A stretch of DNA of 64,000 nucleotides from positions 80,838,501 to 80,902,500 of the forward strand of contig NC_092621.1 of the NCBI RefSeq assembly GCF_047663525.1. Direction: 5' to 3'. Position numbers and translations under genes: made by a program. Below, piece after piece: positions 9,401 through 23,276 of this stretch. The first letter of the stretch is position 1; every line of letters begins with the position of its first letter. This stretch comes from Anas platyrhynchos (lineage: Eukaryota; Chordata; Aves; Anseriformes; Anatidae). The notes under the pieces were generated by a model that did no database searches, was not told the DNA's origin, and saw only the letters and a list, made by a program, of their open reading frames with translations.

Positions 9401-12400
9401 AGGGAGTTGTCAGCTGTCATGCATGTAAGGCACTTGGTATATTTCCTGCTATTAAAAGAATCTTTAAATAATTGGCTTGTTAATTTACTGACTATTAAGA
9501 AGTGTCTGTCTCTTTTAGAGCAACTGCAGTTCAAAGACATTGTTCATAGCAAGAGTGGGATTGTGAGTGTGGCTTCAGAGAACGAACCATCTCATCATAC
9601 AGGAAACCAGTGCTTCTAGACTACACAAGTGATAATCATTGATTTCAATATTTTTAGAGTCTCAAAGTTGCTCATTCAACTTTGTGACTGGAATTGAATC
9701 ATTCTGTGGTTTGAGGTTTGGGGGAATTTTGAACAAAGGAAATGTATACTCTGACCAGAGCTATTCAGCAAATGTGATCCGAGTGTATGAATCCTTTCCA
9801 TCCACCTGAACCTGAAAACTGTGGTTAGCACTGAAAGAGAAGTAGTGAAAAAATAAAATTTACTAACACAGTTCCCACCCTTGACAAGCAACAGCTCTTC
9901 TGCATTGTGAAGACATCTCATTCTGGTACATGATGGTGTTATATTTCCAACATACTAGGCTGAGAGTACCCAAGATCTGAGAGTAGGTTGCTTTCACTAA
10001 TTAAATTAAATAGTCAATAACTAAAGCCCTTGGACAATATAAACCAGGAAAGGTCATGGTACAATACAATGCACATTTGCACAATGCAGTAACATAGAAC
10101 CTTTCACCTAGAATTACACTTAACAGGAAACTCAGAGGATTTCATACCAGGTTTTGTACAGCAGTATCACCCCATCATCTTGAAGCATACCTAAGAATTG
10201 CCCACATTACTTCCTTTTTAATGGAAATTATATTGAACCTAATGCATAATTTGATTACTAGCAATGTCCCTTTTTTAATTTTCTTTTTTATTTTGACAAT
10301 TTGAGGATTTTTTTGCACTTGAAAAAGAGGCAAAATACTAGCAGTAGGTGCTAAAGGAACCACTGCAAGCTTGTAGAAAAGTATTCTTAAAGCCAAATAT
10401 AAAGTCTTCCGCGGGGGTGGTTCACCACTTCCTTTGGCTGCCATGCAGGAACTCATTTAGCAGAGAAGATAAAAACAAGAGCTGAGTGCAGAATAATTAA
10501 ACACTTGAGATGATTCTGGATCAGTTTTTTTTGACATTGTGTACTGGAGAATGACATTGTAGAATATTCTTTTTTTTTTAGTATAAATTTGTTTTTATGA
10601 TGTGCAATGATGTTAATTTAGTTTCAATCTAAGTATTGTACAAATTTCAGCAGAAAGATAATACTTTAATAGAAGACTCCTGAATAGGAGTAAATCCTTT
10701 CTCTCCACTGGAGGGAAGGAACCTGAAGTTTAAGGGTAAAGATTAGACAAATTTAAATGGAAAAAGATTTCCCTGCAGTTAGAAAAAGAATTACTAGTCT
10801 TACTAGTTACCAGTCTCTTAGCATTATTACTGCAGAGAACATACAAGGTAAAGGGTTCTCTGAAGGATACCACTTTGGTGTGAAGCTCAGAGAGCTTTTG
10901 CTTCTGGGAGGTGAAATCAACTTTGGTGTAGGAAAGAAACTAAGTGAAAACATTAGTTAGTGTCATTCTCTGATCACATGTTGAGGAGACATCCTCAAAA
11001 GCTTGAAAACAATTTACCATTCAGGAATTTCAAAAGAGTTTTTTGTTTGTTTGTTTGTTTCTGAAATGAACTATATAACTCAAAGAACAGATATAAATCT
11101 TTGGTTGGTAATGTATATAATACCTGAACCCTACACAGCATTGATGGAAAATTGTTGCCAATTAAAACTTACAGATTCTTTGACATTTGAATATCATAAA
11201 GTATATATGTATATGATATATTTATAACAATATAAAAATATATTAAATATTACATATTATCATGTTTCTGTGACCTTTTGTTGCCTTCGTATATCCTCCA
11301 GCACAGTCTGGATACCCACTTTTTGCAAAATATAGTTATTTCAGGCACGTTTCCAATGACCACAGTCAAGAAATAAACATCTCAGGACAACTCAAGCCTC
11401 CACCACAGTCACCCTAGCAAATGATTTACCCACATCAAAATGGCTAGCTATGAATCAGAACCAGGCTATGTTTAACAGTTTTTGAATCTTAGCTACTATT
11501 CTGTTGCAAGAGCAGTTCTGCTAGCTCCTTACTAAGTCCAAGGCCATCTGTCTCCTCAAACTAAAGTCTGGGAATTGTTTTTCCAATCTGACATCTGTAT
11601 AATAGATGCCCTTCTCTTCGAATATCATGAGTGTTGCAGGTGCATTACAATCAGTGGTGGAATGCACCATGCCAGGTACATCAGGTTTGTGTTTTACTAA
11701 ATCTGAAGACTGTGATCACAGAAATTCCCAAAGACAACCTCCAATGACCTGTTCTGAAACATGAACAACTGAACCATAAATATTGCAGTGTCACAGTTGA
11801 GATTATATGACATTTAATAAGGCTTAAGCTTTATAGAGAACAACATTGACTTTTGCTATCAAAGCTACATAAAAGACCTCTCTGTAAGTGTCGCCACTTT
11901 TAAATAAGGTCACAGAAAAGAAGTAATAGGGCTACAGGCTAGCTTTAAAAGTCCCCCACTGATACATCTGATACACCTTATCATACCTTGTATGCACTAA
12001 GAAGCTCAGCAAAGATGAGTAGCTTAGCACATTCAGCCATAATCAGTGTGGAGGAAGAAAGGACAGTTCGTCTATCAACAAAAAAGTCATCACTCACTGT
12101 AGACTTGGACATTAAGACATCCCTCATTACAGACATTCCCTCAACTGAGATATAAATCTTTGCAAATTAAATGCAAGTAAACTGCTGTCTTTCTTTGCCT
12201 GTAAAATTACTACAAGATGTTGGACTCATGTATATACAAATTTTAAGTTTTTCCCTCAAAAAGCGTTTCCAGAATTATTACCACATAGTTTTAAGGATCC
12301 TGTTCAGTGTATGTACATTCACAGGCTGCAAGTCTTCAAAGCAGATTTGTTGAGCATTAACTTTTAATAATGTAGGCACATTCTACCAGCTGATATGGGT

Positions 12401-12597
12401 TTAAGAACAGCACAAGGGAAAATGAAAGAATATATTTCAAAGCTGTGTGCAGAAGATAAAATGTTCACATCCCATTTTTAAAGAACCTAAATAGATACGT
12501 GTGTATGTTTTACAGATTGCTTTGTTAATCCAGATCTTATCACACATGTGGATTCAATACTTACGTTTGCGTTGCTGCGCTCACATAACTTTGAAAA
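6406..12597. other. AT-rich intergenic DNA, no gene recognised
   Basis: Both strands were read for protein-like frames, CR1 tails and LTR signatures; none was convincing. It holds an (AAAT)n run at 8433-8457, a (GTTT)n run at 11041-11060 and an AT-rich stretch at 11195-11265. The part from about 7040 to 7340 is less AT-rich and non-repetitive, with TTAATCA and CTAATGAG motifs, and could be a conserved non-coding element (inference only). Confidence 0.6.
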
Positions 12598-12790
12598 TCA
12601 GTCCTATTGCACAGAGGCTCAAAGCCCCGTCCAACCAGACTTTCACCACCTCCAATGACAAACAACTTCTCTGGGTAACCTCTTCCAGTGCCTCACCATC
12701 CTGATTATGAAAAATGTTTTCCTCATCCAGTATAACTCTACTCTCTTTCAGTTTAAAACTGTTTCCTCTTGTCCTGTCAGTACATGCTGT
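12598..12790 (-). mobile_element. CR1 3' region fragment
   Basis: The plus strand carries the reverse complement of the CR1 region coding for the C-terminal end of the RT protein: AACTTCTCTGGGTAACC, then TTCCAGTGCCTCACCA, and TTTAAAACTGTTTCCTCTTG with TGTCCTGTCAGTACATGC. It is heavily diverged and truncated at both ends. Confidence 0.8.
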
Positions 12791-13087
12791 GGTAAAAAAA
12801 TAATGAACTTACTTTGCAATTTATTTCCATTCAAACATTATTAAAAAAATTACTTAGTATTTGAAGGAGCATACATGTAGATGTGCTATGAGCATCTTCT
12901 GCAGAGAAATATTGCTGGGAGTTCTCCAACACAAATTCAATTCACTTGAATGAAATGTTTTAGATTTCAGCCCAAATTATGTTTTGTGTTGTTTTTTAAT
13001 TGTGTATCAAAAAAAAAAAAAAAAACATATGGGTCTATATATGCTTTTCTCTTCTCCCCTCGTCATAAGTATTATTTAAGTTATTAT

Positions 13088-13576
13088 TGTTTGCACTGGG
13101 TCTGGCTGGGGTGGAGCTCATTATACTCGTAGCAGCCCACATGTTGCTGTGCTTTGGATTTGTGGTTAAAAGAGTGTTGGTAACAAACCAGCATTTTGGC
13201 TGCTGCTGAACAGTGCTTGCACAGACTCGAGGCATTTTCTATTTTACACTCTACCTCTGCAGCAGGTAGGCTGGGGCTGGGCAAAAAGCTCATATATTCC
13301 ATGCCACGTAATGTCTTGATCAAGAATAAAAACTAAGAGGAAGGTGTTTTGGGAGATGCAGCCGTTGCTCAGACACTATCTGAATATCGGTCTTCTTGTG
13401 TGAGGTGGTGAGTGATTGCCTTTGCATCACTTGTTTTGTCATTTTTTTCCCTTCCTCTTTCCTTCACTTCTAAAACTATTTTTATCGCAGCCATGAGTTT
13501 TCTCACTTTTGCTCCTCCCAACGAGGGGGACAGCAGCTACTTGCAGTTAGCTGCTAGCTGGGGTCATCCCACCGCA
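13088..13576 (+). mobile_element. Old solo LTR of an avian ERV family
   Basis: The sequence starts with TTTGCACTGGGTCTGGCTGG, runs through GCAGCCCACATG, TGCTTTGGATTTGTGG, AACAGTGCTTGCACAG and AATAAA (13325), then GAGTTTTCTCACTTTT, and ends with GCTAGCTGGGGTCATCCCAC. I recognise this layout as an LTR widespread in birds, whose intact copies end in GGGGTTAAACCACGACA. The copy is diverged, and no clean target-site duplication was found. The family name is uncertain. Confidence 0.65.
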
Positions 13577-16470
13577 CCTATTTGACACACAGGTGGTTTT
13601 AGCACTTGACATGAACTACTTTCATGAGAAGTAATGACAGACCTTTCTGATACGATAAGAACATGTAGCAGGCCTTGGACACTGCAATAGATACTTGTGT
13701 TTTTAGTTCAATTTCAGGCAGGAGATATTAAAAAGTGGGGTAGGATATACTGTTCCAATTAAAAACTTCAAAGCGTTACATGTAGTTACAGCAAATTCCT
13801 CTAATGGGTGCCTCTGGGTACTTTCCAGCTAAGCAATATCAAAATAACAGCAATAGCAGACACAGGCATCTTCCTTAGATAATGGACTGTGTTCTGTGTT
13901 GCTTTTCATAGCTTTTTTTTTTTGCTTTTTTTTTTTCCTTCACCTTTAGAACAAAATTCTGCCTGTGATTACTAGAAAAGCTGCTGCAAAATGAAGGTCA
14001 ATATGTTTTACTTAGGAGAGAAAAAATAGTTTGTAAGATAGCTGCATCTCTGAAAAGCCTAATATCAGATTGCAGTGTTAGTCCTATCAAATCCCTTGAA
14101 GCAAATATTCTGTAGGAGAGAAGACAGAGTTAACTGTGTAACCATATCCTTTCCAAAAGATATTTTTCATTGCTAAAAGGTTAAAGGAATGCATTAGTGG
14201 CATTATCACTGTGATGAACCATGAAACTGATCTCTGGAAGGCTGCATCTGAAGCCTTTCAATACCTGTGGAACATATTAAATCATAAAAGGCCACTTGCA
14301 TTGCAATTCTGGAGGACTCCACTATGGGGCTGAAATAAACTTTAACAGAATATTTCAGTAGATTGGAACTCATTGGATTATGTTACTGCTGAAAACATTC
14401 TCTTTTTTAGCATTCAATCTCAGTCAGCTTTTACTCTGTGAACTAAACATGAGTGAAAAAGAGGAACAACATTCAGAAGGTAGAACAGATGATGATTTCC
14501 CTGATGCCCAGGTTTTTGACAACTGGGTTATTGAATTTAAGCAGCAAAACCAGATATTGACAATTAAGATTACTTTCCTGAAGTAAGAGTATCATCTAAC
14601 CCTGTCTTCATATACACATTTGGATCTACCTATTAATTATTTCGCTGTTTTTTTATTTTTATTTTTTAATATTCTCATGACTATATTATAAGGAACAAAC
14701 ATAAAAGAAAGGAAGCTTAAGAAAGATGTGCTTGTTACACTGAAAACTGTTAAGATATAGAGGATAATGCCCATCAGTCAACGTTGTATGTTTCCTATTA
14801 AGAAGAATAATACCATGTTCGATACAACTACTGATGGCTGTCTGATAACCTAAGGAACAATTTAAGTAGCATCCTTAGGGAATGAGTGTCACATCAAAGA
14901 AACAATTCACAGAGTCTACTACCTGCAGTTAATAAATAAACATCTGAAGCCAAAGCCAGAGAGAGAATGATAGCTGAAATATCAAGGAAAGCAAAGAGTG
15001 CTTAAAGAAAGAACACTTCATCTCAATAACTGCTAAATAAGACTTAATCTCATCAAAGAAGACAGTGCCCAAAAGGTCAACTGCCATCTGATGCATGTGA
15101 CATTTTTTTCCTAGCTGATTACAGAATAAAATTCCAAAGGTACTTGTCTTTGAAAGAGAAAATATGGTATGATAAATCTCATTTTGGCATAACTGCATTC
15201 AGGCAGGGAATATAAATGCCAAGATACTACTAGTTGCCAGTCCTTGAGAACCAATGGCATTGTAAATCAACATCAGGGTATTGCATCTACTCACTGTCTC
15301 TTTCTGTTACTGCTTCATTGAACAAGGTGGAAAAAATGAAGTCTTGCTGAACAGCTGAGAGGAACTAAAGAGAATACAGCCACATCAAGGTCCATTACAT
15401 TCTAACTCAAGACTTCATATATTTGTTTAGATGACAGAATCTGAACAACTGAACTGTGTGGAGCGACAAAGGCCGTGACTTTCAGTAAACTCCAAAAGCA
15501 TTGCTGTAATAAGACCAATGAACAATGTCTGCCATAGAAACGGCTGATCAGCTACAACAAAAGCAAAGATCTGAAAAAAACTACCCAATTGTTATCCAGA
15601 TAAATCTCTTAGAAAATTCAGAGATTAGTTGAAAAACAGATGATAAGTGAATGTCAAACTAATTTTACATGGACTATAACACCATAGAGGGCAGATTTTT
15701 TTTCTTCACCTTCCTTCTAATAGTGATAGTCTAGAAAATTTTCCTGGTCCTTCTGCAAACAAACAAGCAAACAGACAAACAAACAAAATATCAGCAAAAT
15801 CAGGGTTTACAGAATTGGCAGAGAATTATGAGGTATACAGAATGCATGTGTTAGGCTAGTGTCTGGTTCTCCCAAGATAAGGAGCAAAAGGGTAAACAAG
15901 TTAAAGGCAATCTGTATCTACATTCCTACACGCAAGGAATCAGTCAGACCTTCACGTTTCCTGTAATCTTAGAATAAAGAGAAGTAAAAAGATCAGAAGT
16001 CTACGTTGTAGAAGACGGTGAATGCAAGAGACAGAAACTATCAGTATTACTAAAAGGTATTGACAGCTGCATGCCATTCTTAGAGCAAACATAAACTTTT
16101 TTAATTTTTAGAAAAGATTAAACAATCCTGAAGAAGATTCATTGCATTCCTACAGGGATATTAGCTCATTTTTATTGTTTCTGTTTATCTTTAAAATATA
16201 AGCTTCTCTGCTGTTTTACAGAAACAAATGAGGGGAGGATGATTTGCTTTACACTTATTACTGGTTTCTTTTCTAAAGGCAAAGAGCTGACTGTACTGAA
16301 CCAAGACGGATCCCTGGTGACTAACACAGACAAATGAGTTGATTCACCCTCACCCACAGGAATGTTTCCACACTTGATGGAATAAAACGTTCTGTGTTCA
16401 AGCAACCTCACAGTTCTCAAAACACAATCTCTCAGTCAAATATTCTTATGAAATGAAGCTTCCACCAATC
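13577..16470. other. AT-rich intergenic DNA, no gene recognised
   Basis: Nothing protein-like or repeat-like was recognised apart from short T runs (13913-13936) and a degenerate AAAC repeat at 15757-15787. A 68-codon frame at 14380-14586 is open but has no recognisable motif. Confidence 0.55.
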
Positions 16471-17606
16471 TTAGAATCACAGAATCATTAAGGTTGGAAA
16501 GACCTCCAAGAACATCTAGTGTAACTTTCCCCTACTACACACTAAACCACATGGTTTATTAGAAACTACAACTGTTGGTAAACCATATGTATAATATTGG
16601 TAAGTACCACATCCAACCTTTCCTTAAACACCCACAGGGATGGTGACTCCACCAATTCCCCAGGCAACCCAATTCCAATGTCTGACTGCTCTTTCTGAGA
16701 AGAAACGTCTCCTAATTTCCAACACAAATCTCACCTGGTGCAACTTGAGGCCATTCCCTCTACCCCTCTAGTCCTATCACTAGTTACCTGTGAGAAAACA
16801 CCCACCCCCAGATCCCCACACCTTCCTTTCAGGTAGGAGCAGAGAGCAATGAGGTCTCCCCTGAGCCTCCTCTTCTCCAGACTAAACAACTCCAGCTCCC
16901 TCAGCCACTCCTCATAAGACTTGTGTTCCATGCCATTCACCAGCTTCGGAGCCCTTCTCTGGCCATGCTCCAGGGCCTCGATGTCCTTCTGTGAGTGAGG
17001 GGCCCAAAGCTGAACCCAGCACTCGAGGGGCGGCCTCAGCAGAGCAGAGCCCAGGGGGACGATCACCTCCTTGGTCCTGCTGGCTGCCTTATTCCCTATA
17101 CAAGGCAGGATGCCATTGGCCACCTGGGCACACTGCCAGCTCATGGTCAGCCAAATGTGAACCAACACCCCCAGATCCATTTCCTCTGCGCAGCTTTCCA
17201 GCCACTCTGCAGCAAGCCTGTAGCCCTGTATGGGGTTGTTTTGGCCAAAGTGCAGGATCTGGCACTTAGCCATGTTGAACCTCATCACATTGGCCTCTGC
17301 CATTGACCCATCCTGTCTGGGTCCCTCTGCAGGGCCTTCCTACCTTCTGGCAGATCAACACTTCCCCCCAGCTTGGTGTCATCTGAAAACTTACTGAGAG
17401 TACACCCAATTCCCTCATCCAAGTCATCAATAAAGAATTTAAAGAGGATTGGTCCCAACACCAACCCCTGGGAAACACCACTGGTGACCAGTCACCAGCT
17501 GGATTTCTCTCCATTCACCACCACTCTCTGGGCCTTACCCTCCAATCAGTTGTTAACCCAGCAAAGAGTGTACCTGTGCAAGCCATGGGCTGCCAGCTTC
17601 TCCAGG
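16471..17606 (-). mobile_element. CR1 LINE fragment with decayed RT
   Basis: The 3' tail lies at the left (TTAGAATCACAGAATCATTAAGG at 16471 with GGAAAGACCTCCAAGAACATC). Reading the minus strand from 17606 leftwards gives CR1 RT blocks: [12 protein letters not shown] near 17480, then [11 protein letters not shown] and FSDDTKLGG (17370-17430), the block before KCQILHFG (17250), and [14 protein letters not shown] near 16860. Frames are broken in places. It is a 5'-truncated copy, as usual for CR1. Confidence 0.92.
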
Positions 17607-18281
17607 AAGTATCAGTCTTGTATAGAAGGTGCTAGCACTTGACACTGACAATAAATTTATATGGTAAGTTCTCACTTGCTAACATCTGAAAGCAAGATCT
17701 ATAACCTCCTGAAGTCAACAAATAGCTTCTCATTAATTTCCACAAGATCTGTATCAAGTCCTGAAAGGCTATATTTGATGTATGGAGATGACTGATACTG
17801 CTTCAGCAAACACTACATATAAGTCGTGTTAAAACCTGGATTATTGCAGAAAGAATGTACCTTGAAATGAAATCCGAAACCCAGATCCTTAATAGGAAGA
17901 TGAATGCAATACTTATGACGCTTTCTGTGCAGACTAACAAATTTGTTGGCTAAGTTTCTTTTATATTTGTATCGTATTGCTTAGTGCTAAGCATTTTGTT
18001 GCACCTAGACAATTCTAAACTATACTTGGCTTAAAAGAAAAGTTGCTTTCTGTTTTTCTGTCATTAAAACATCATGTCAATAAGCAGTCCAGTTCCTCTG
18101 GAAGAAAAAAAAAATAAAGTCCAGATTACATTGAATGATAGATTCCGTTTATTAATACCATTTTCACATGGTCTTTGGGGAATGAGATAAAACATTTTTC
18201 ACTACATCAGTGAAAGTGTAATTCTAACATGTAGCTCTACCAGCTGAAAACTTGATTGCTACCAGTATGGTGAGTATCACA

Positions 18282-18346
18282 AATAACTGTGAATATTCTT
18301 ATGAGATATAAGAGATATAACTGTGAATATTCTCATGAGATACTGT
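18282..18346 (+). repeat. Two-copy tandem repeat, about 34 bp
   Basis: The unit ATAACTGTGAATATTCT plus TATGAGATA or CATGAGATA occurs twice in tandem with one transition between the copies. Confidence 0.7.
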
Positions 18347-19350
18347 AAAGCTGCTGCAAACGAGACGTGAATTTTAACATTTAACTATTGGGTACAGGAC
18401 AAACACATTATCAATAATATGGATAACAATGTGAAGAAAAATTTGGTATTTCTTAGAGTCACTGAGAAATAGCATGAAAATATATAAATAAATATATAAA
18501 TAAAATAAGTAAAATAAAATAATTAATAAATAAATTCTTAAATGAATGTTTATACTGTATCAAACAGAAACCTCTCCAGTTTTAGATTTTGTTCCTTGAA
18601 CATGAACTCTGTCTCCTCTGATGATATCCAGCAGGGGGATTCAAGTTTGGTAATCGCTATAGCCATATCCATGTGTCAGGCAGTTTTTCTTCCTCTTAAT
18701 ATACAAAAAGCATACCCTAATCCTCACACAAAAGCAGGCAAACATGTAGGCATGCTTCCCCCTACTTTCTGCAAAAGCCAAACAACCTTCCTATATTTGC
18801 CACAGAAGGCTAAGTTGTTACCACATATGTTGGTGGGTGGCAGATAAGCCTCCTACCTGACATCCTCCTGACCCAGACAGCCTGATTTTACCATTGTAGG
18901 TAGCACAGTAGCAGCTGTTGTTGGAAGAGGCAATTTCCAGCATTCATCAGGAAGACTTGTTGGTCATGATGGATAAAAAATCCAAACAGGATATTCAAGC
19001 ACATTGCTATAAAATCAAAAATACATTGTGATATTTAAACAAGAATATATTGCAAGTTTAACAAAATATATTGTGAGTTTAAACAAGAGAATACAGGCTG
19101 GAAGGTTATGGTAACATTTTGTTTGTTGCTGAAGTCACTGGCATAGTGTGTGGTATGAGAAAGTGATGAAACCTTGAACAAAAGCCATGTGGCTCTTTAT
19201 AGGACTGTAATCTATTTAATTTATCCAAGTGAGCCTTTTACCATAATCTATTGATTTGAAACAAAAATTAGTAAAAGAGAGCTCTTCCACATAGTACACA
19301 ATTTTATAACAAGACACTATGTCTGGAAATTGTAAGGCAGAATCACGGCT

Positions 19351-19379
19351 AAAAAACAAACAAACAAACAAACAAAAAA
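19351..19379 (+). repeat. (AAAC)n microsatellite
   Basis: AAAC units in tandem; the same motif recurs at 20306-20341 and 43632-43671. Confidence 0.9.
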
Positions 19380-20305
19380 TGTATTTTTTTAACAGTAAGG
19401 ACAGAGTAGCTTGAAGTGTGGGGGACAGTGGATGAGATTCACTTCACCTTGTTTAGGCTGGTTAGAGTTGAATGCTTAAATTAGGATGGGTGCCCTGCAT
19501 TGTCAGGGGATACCCTCTGAAAGGTGGTTCAACCCCTCTTTGACCTCAACCTTGTTACAAAGTGAAATGCCTACTGGAGATTCTTATGTGTCTCCATTGA
19601 TTACAAATAGTTCACTCACCTGCACTGGACAGGATATCTGTGATAAACAGCCATGGCTAAATAAGATGAATCCTGTATATATGTATACATAAATAGAGAC
19701 ACACATTATATATATATGTATATATAGATACACACCTAAATGTATATGTACATATACATGCATGTATCACGAATTATTATTGAGTCCAACCACATCTAAT
19801 AGACCTTGATGGCAGAATATATTCAGGGAATTCCTTTCATTTGAATCTAGCAATCTACATTTTAGCAGTTGTTGGCAATGCACTTATGACAAAGCTCACG
19901 TTCTGGTTTCTTGTAGACATATGTAACCTTCAAGCTGGTATCCTATTTAACTTCTGATCTTCCACGTTATTGTACATTAGCCAGTTCAGACAGTCCTAAC
20001 AGAAGGATAGTATTTGTCCTCACCTGTCTTCAAAAGCATTACTTGAAAACTAGGAAAGAAGACAGACTCCTTAGGTTGGTGCCATGATCACTAAAAAGAC
20101 TGTTTTAACTTCTTTTTATTGCTTTTTTCTATTCATTAGGGTATTATTACCCACAGAGATTTTATGTGAATAACAGCAAACAATTATGATCATGACCAGG
20201 TGAGTTTGAAATGAGAAATGAGTTTATTATGATCCACTTGTCTATCCTTTACAAATTAAAACTGTCAATTTCAGAGTACACCAGGTTGTCTTACACCACT
20301 GCCAG

Positions 20306-20341
20306 GAAACAAACAAACAAACAAACAACAAAAATAACAAA
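20306..20341 (+). repeat. (AAAC)n microsatellite
   Basis: About five AAAC units followed by degenerate CAA/AAAT sequence. Confidence 0.9.
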
Positions 20342-23154
20342 ACACTTATTTTTGGAAGAAAATATCTGAAAACTAAAGCAATATGTGCATGATGTCATTT
20401 TACGTATTACAAGAATAAGGCTACTTTTCAAGGACACTCATCATTTGTTCTCTTCAAAACAGGGATTATCCTCTTTTAATTCTGAATGGAATAAACTTTA
20501 GTGGAAATGTGTCATGTGCAGCAGTACTATGTGACTCAATCTTAAGCAACTATTTAATTCATGACTTTGTTATCACACTGGTCTGTTTGCATTTATCTGA
20601 AGCAATCCATTTCATTAATAATAGAAAAATTATTTTCTACTCTGTTCTTAGCATAAGAACTTGAAGCAGCAAAGTTCTCGTGGCTGACGTTTCTATGATG
20701 TCCTTTATGCAGCTACTTCTATATATACATTTTAAGTCACTGAAACCCCAGTGTACAAGTGGACAGTGAAACATTTAAAAGGACCATCAGTTCTAATAAT
20801 GTAAGAAGATATGCAGAATTATTGTATTTAGAGTGGACAGAATAACTTTCCCATAAACTACTTGTAGTCACTGTCAAGGTTTTATTCATCTAGTATGCTA
20901 CATCAGAATTCCCATGCCTCACACATGCCTTACTGTCATAATTTTTGTATGTAAGCATGCTTTGTGGAGAAAAGATCAAATATTATCATCTTATATACAT
21001 AGAAAATGTCAGAATACAGATACTAATGTAATTGGATGGCAGATAAGAGAAGATTATTACAAAGTGGAAAAGGATGAACAACCATGACTAGAGCTTGACT
21101 GGTACTGTGGTTGCCAATTCCATGCCAAACAATGGATGATGCTTGCACAGCAAATAGTTTTCCAGAAGGATGAACCACCTTCAAATGAGAGAGAAAGTGG
21201 TACTATTGTTATCTTACATTTTGACAGAACTGAGGTCAATCTGCATTGCGTGACATATTGCACAAGAACAGCAAGAGAATCAGCCCCACCCAGAAGAAAT
21301 TTAGTACAAATAATCAAGAGACAGGGAAAATCTGAGGCTTGAAGAGTTCAAAGTGTTGCAATGGAATGAACTGACTGAAAGAACGTCATAAAGTAGATAA
21401 GGGAGAACATACTCAGATTTTCTGTCTACAGAGATTTCATTAACCACATTACTCCATTTGGCTTCAAGTAATGGTGTTGTTATGTACTCCCTTTATGTTG
21501 ATTGTGATGTGTAAGACAGCAGGACAGGAAGGAATAAAACAGAGAAGTACATCTTCAAGTACAATGCAGTTATGATGCTATTCAAAGAACTGTGAGAAAG
21601 CAAAAAAACAAACAAAATACAGTGCAGCAACTCTAATATTTCAAGTTAAATAAATAAATAAATAAATCTTCTTAGTCTTTCTGTTATGGCAATCTCTTCA
21701 AATAACATTAACTACAGGACTGTTCCAATCTTTGCCTTCTTTCAGCCAATATTCTTAGTTATGAGTATTCATTTCTCTCAGATCTACCTTGATCCTTACA
21801 TAGCATTTAAATACTGGGCATTATTTAGCCATGTACCTAATGGTCTGTGAGGGAATTTGTTTATTACCTCAATTGTTAGGTTTATGTAAGAAAGCACATA
21901 TTTTTTCCACACGGGTACACTTCCTTTTAGAACAACTGAAAATGAAAACAGAACAAGTGGTATTAATAAGAACTGGGATCTATGTGCCTGATGTATTTTC
22001 AAATAATAAACTGTTCTACCAGCCTTTCTGTGTTTAAAGCACCAGTATATCTGAATACACTACAGATGCAAAATATTATGTTTGCAGAAAGGAAAATAGT
22101 AAGAACACCTGCTACTGTCCTGTTCTCATGTAGCCTGGGAATATATATAATTACTTTATTGTTTTCAACTATGAACTCAAAATACATAATCTAGTTGCCC
22201 AGGAGATACTGATGATTACTGATTATAAAAGCTTGAAGGTTTGAGTTAGTAAAATATTTCTGTTCCGTGTGTGAAGTCTGAACTGAAGCTTCAGATGAGC
22301 TGTTAGTAATTGATAAGGAGCAGAAGACATCAGATGGAATCTCAGATGTTTGTCCATGCCTGACATGATAGGTGGTATAATTTATAACACACAGAGTGAG
22401 GCTTAAACATTTATCAGATAAAGTCCATGAGCTACAGCTTATTTTCTGACAATCTTTAATTTCTATAGGGTTTGAATAAAAGCAGCAAAGCTTCCTTTTA
22501 TCTGGGACAAAAAGGTACTGTCACTGAAGTACATGAGAAATAAGGGATGATTGTGTTTAGCTAAATGATGATATGGAGAGCTTAAATCTCAGTAGTAGAG
22601 ATCAGTATCTCTACTCACCACTAAACTCATTTACAAGTGATTTCAGTCAAGACATTCTCTCAGTCATATTCAGATACTAGTATGTTCAGGTTTTCTACAG
22701 AATCAAAGATATCTCAAGTGTCCTTTTGATTTGGTAAAATATGAAACTAGTCCTAACTACTGAGAGGCAAGGGAGATTAAGCACAGTTGTCTGTCATTGG
22801 AGTGAATGCAAAACTAAATCTGAGTATCTAGTTGTGGTCAAGAGAAAGACGAGAAAGAAACAGATATATTTAAAAGATTTTAGTTCACATTTAGGTACCG
22901 AGCTCTTGAATAATTAAACGGAAAACAGCAAAACTTCTGGATTATTTATTAAAAAGTAAAAGGGTAAAGATAATTCCATTTCAGCTCAAGTGTAAGAAAG
23001 AGCTTTATTTTTCACATTTTTCTTTTTTTTTTTTTTTTCTCAGTTTCAAAAAAAAAGCAAAAAAAGCAGCTGAGTAAACTAAAATATAGTTCTTTAAGCT
23101 CTAACTCAGTAGTTTTAGCAAAAAATCTCAGATTAATAGATAAATACAAAAGCT

Positions 23155-23276
23155 CAACCCAACCCCCTCCCCAAACACACACACACACAAAAACCCACCA
23201 CCACCAACAACAAAAACAAAGCAAACAAACAAACAAAAACCACACCAAACCAAACAAAACCAACAACAACAAAACA
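23155..23276. repeat. Strand-asymmetric A/C block
   Basis: About 120 bases whose plus strand is almost entirely A and C (CA, CCA, CAA and AAAC units mixed). The complementary strand is G/T only and gives an artificial Trp/Cys/Val-rich open frame. Confidence 0.8.

Noticed and set aside
10175..10456. 93-codon minus-strand frame with a hydrophobic stretch
   Set aside because: Weak start context, Lys/Ile-rich end from AT-rich DNA, no recognised family.
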